A stretch of DNA of 64,000 nt, taken from Ananas comosus (taxonomy: Eukaryota > Streptophyta > Magnoliopsida > Poales > Bromeliaceae). Position numbers and translations under genes: made by a program. Position 1 is the first letter of the stretch. Each line of letters starts with the position of its first letter. The stretch covers positions 11,305,083 to 11,369,082 of the forward strand of contig NC_033630.1 in the NCBI RefSeq assembly GCF_001540865.1, in the 5' to 3' direction. Below, in pieces: positions 62,267 to 64,000 of this stretch. The notes beneath the pieces were generated by a model. The model was given only the letters and a program-made list of their open reading frames with translations, was not told where the DNA came from and did no database searches.

Positions 62267-62796
62267 TTTAGACCCTGGTGTTTTCGTTAGTCTAATCACA
62301 CACATATCCCAAGATCACCATGGAAAAATCAAATTCGTTGTTGTTTTAACGAACGAAGGCCTCATTTAGGTCTAGCATATGTATTTTTAAGACTATTTCT
62401 ACACCTGTTTCTTATCGGATCTATCTTGTAGGAATCATGAATATTCCATGCCAATCCTAAAATCTTTCAGTTGCAACCACATCAGTTATTTATGGACTAA
62501 ACCCTAATACTTTACCTCTTTGATTACGTCTCTTGTTAGTGAGTTGAGGCCTTTATTGGGCATTGTAATAACCCAATCCGCTATTGAGTTGAGACCTTTA
62601 TTGGGTATACTTTACCTTTTTCATTACTTCTCTTGTCAATGAGTTTGAGACTCTTATTGAGCATTGTAATGACCCGAGTATTGTAATGACCCGACCTGCT
62701 ATTGAGTTGAGACCTTTATTGGGCATTTTAAAGACCCTATCCGATAGCAATAATAACTCGTTGGAAGCAAACCACCGGGCCAAAATACTTAGGGCG
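62267..62796. repeat. Internal sequence plus fragments of the same LTR family
   Basis: After the purine tract lies AGACCCTGGTGTTTTCGTTA, which recurs at 63909. From 62560 there are repeated pieces GAGTTGAGACCTTTATTGGG and a partial LTR (AGCAATAATAACTCGTTGG) cut at 62796 by the start of a MITE. Confidence 0.55.
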
Positions 62797-63067
62797 CGTT
62801 TGGTTCAAGTTATATAATATTATAGAGTATTTCGATATATCCAAGTATCTTGAATTTCTAAAAGAGATTATTACTTATGCTGCATTAGTGCGTTTGGTTT
62901 AATACAGTAATGTAATACTAGATTGCAGTGATTATAGCATTAATATGTTTGGTTCAGTTTATAAAATTTAGTAATGCTGACATAAAAGTATAGTTTTTTT
63001 CAAAATTGTCCTTGTTGTGGTCATTTGAATATTATTTTTTGCGAAAATGACGAATGGAGGGAAGGAG
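62797..63067. mobile_element. Left part of a Tourist-like MITE
   Basis: GGGCGCGTTTGGTTCAAG directly follows TTA. A second TGCGTTTGGTTTAATACAG occurs at about 62890. The right terminal repeat is absent; the sequence ends at the N at 63068. Confidence 0.6.
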
Positions 63068-63068
63068 N

Positions 63069-63212
63069 AAGGAACTACATAGAATTTGTGAAGGCCTTAA
63101 TGATTCATTGCTTTTGTGAGACCTTACTTTTCAGAGGGTCACCCATCTAAAGACTACTTTAGTCCTAACACGCTTAATTCTTTTAATCTTTTGGGCCTAG
63201 TACAATGCAAAA
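63069..63212. other. Repeated flank of the gypsy insertion site
   Basis: 63069-63101 is identical to 47532-47564, the 33 bases just left of the gypsy LTR, and then continues with GATTCATTGC instead of the LTR. The rest is unremarkable. Confidence 0.75.
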
Positions 63213-64000
63213 TGCTATAGCTAGGTTAAGAGGTTTAGTCTTATATATTATATATCATATATAGGACTATTCCAAATTTTAGGGTCATATTCCTTTCCTC
63301 TTTATGCCTTGATGTTCTTGTCAGGCTCAATCATACTCACAAGGACCATAATATGTAAGACTCATCTTGCTAGTTTTAGCCGACCTTGTGGGGAGCCGAA
63401 CTCCATCCACAATGGTCGTCAACGGGGGTCCTCGTGCTCTGCCTGTTGTATAACTCTGGATCAATCGAGACGTATCTCACACTTCCGGCTTAGCCGACTT
63501 TGTGGAGGAGCCGCACTCCATTCACAACGATCATCAGCGGGGGAGCAGTGCTCTACCTGCGGTATGATCCTGGCTCAACCGAGATTTATCTTATACTTTT
63601 GGCTTAGCCGACCTTGTAAGAATGCGCACTTCATCCACAACAGTAGTCAGCAGGGGAGCCGTGCTCTGCCCACTGTATGACCCTAGTTCAACCAAGACTC
63701 ATCTCATACTTTCGGTTGCTGATTGGCTCTAATACCAAATGTAACGACTCAATCCACTAACAATAATAACTCATTGAGCCCAAACCATCGGCCCAAAATA
63801 TTTAAACTCAGTTATTATAATTAGAGTTCCTTGTCTCTTATACTCTCAAACACAATCGTATCTCCATTCGATGTGGGACTATTGGAGAGCCACAGACTCC
63901 CCCTAGTTTAGACTCTGACGTTTTCGTCAGTCTAATCACACACATATCCCAAGATCACTATGGAAAAATCAAATTCGTTGTTGTTTTAATGAACGAAGGC
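63213..64000 (-). mobile_element. LTR B and internal part of a TRIM-related element
   Basis: Second copy of 61578-62370, about 1640 bp downstream. LTR B is 63740-63894 with the primer site GGCTCTAATACCA (63725-63737, plus strand) and the purine tract CTCCCCCTAG (63897-63906). The internal 120-bp units are at 63300-63720. It runs off the window. Confidence 0.7.

Overview
This window is nuclear DNA of a flowering plant, most likely a monocot. It holds intron-rich plant genes (phase-consistent GT-AG introns), GC-rich first exons, and dense retrotransposons, miniature inverted-repeat elements and microsatellites. A monocot such as pineapple or a palm would fit, but no sequence here fixes the species. 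Five isolated N bases (23876, 25995, 32888, 42977, 63068) mark places where assembly joins should be distrusted.

Genes in order: (1) the 3' part of a freestanding alanyl-tRNA editing protein of the AlaX type (1-6798, +), cut by the window edge; (2) the 20S proteasome beta-5 subunit (9469-12501, -), complete with 7 exons and 271 residues; (3) a MATE/DETOXIFICATION antiporter (17410-24504, -), complete with 8 exons and 493 residues, one intron having a GC-AG boundary; (4) an organellar leucyl-tRNA synthetase (25210-39401, +), complete with 20 exons and 963 residues, head-to-head with the MATE gene; (5) a family-61 glycosyltransferase (44186-47230, +), 3 exons and 465 residues, preceded by a truncated tandem copy (41751-42976). 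A decayed GT61 fragment also lies at 7340-7649 (-).

Intergenic and intronic space is mostly mobile DNA. Several very short LTR elements of TRIM type can be delimited with LTRs, an initiator-Met-type primer site and a purine tract (5272-5560, 15598-16104, 39808-40297). A solo LTR sits at 13277-13428, and a tandem LTR-internal-LTR chain fills the right end. DNA elements include Tourist-like, hAT-like, CACTA-like and foldback families, and a family carrying four head-to-head palindromes.

From 47565 to about 61577 lies a degenerate Ty3/gypsy retrotransposon on the minus strand. Its gag-protease, RT, RNase H and integrase regions are readable but broken by stops and frameshifts. Its pol is split by a 4.86-kb non-coding insertion (51858-56717) built almost wholly of consecutive, unrelated minisatellite arrays. 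That insertion is the most unusual object in the window.

Functionally, two genes serve translation fidelity (AlaX-type editing and LeuRS), one protein turnover, one transport and one cell-wall glycosylation. Nothing suggests that they form a cluster with a joint function. Exon coordinates were placed by hand from splice sites, reading phase and family similarity, and were not checked against transcripts.
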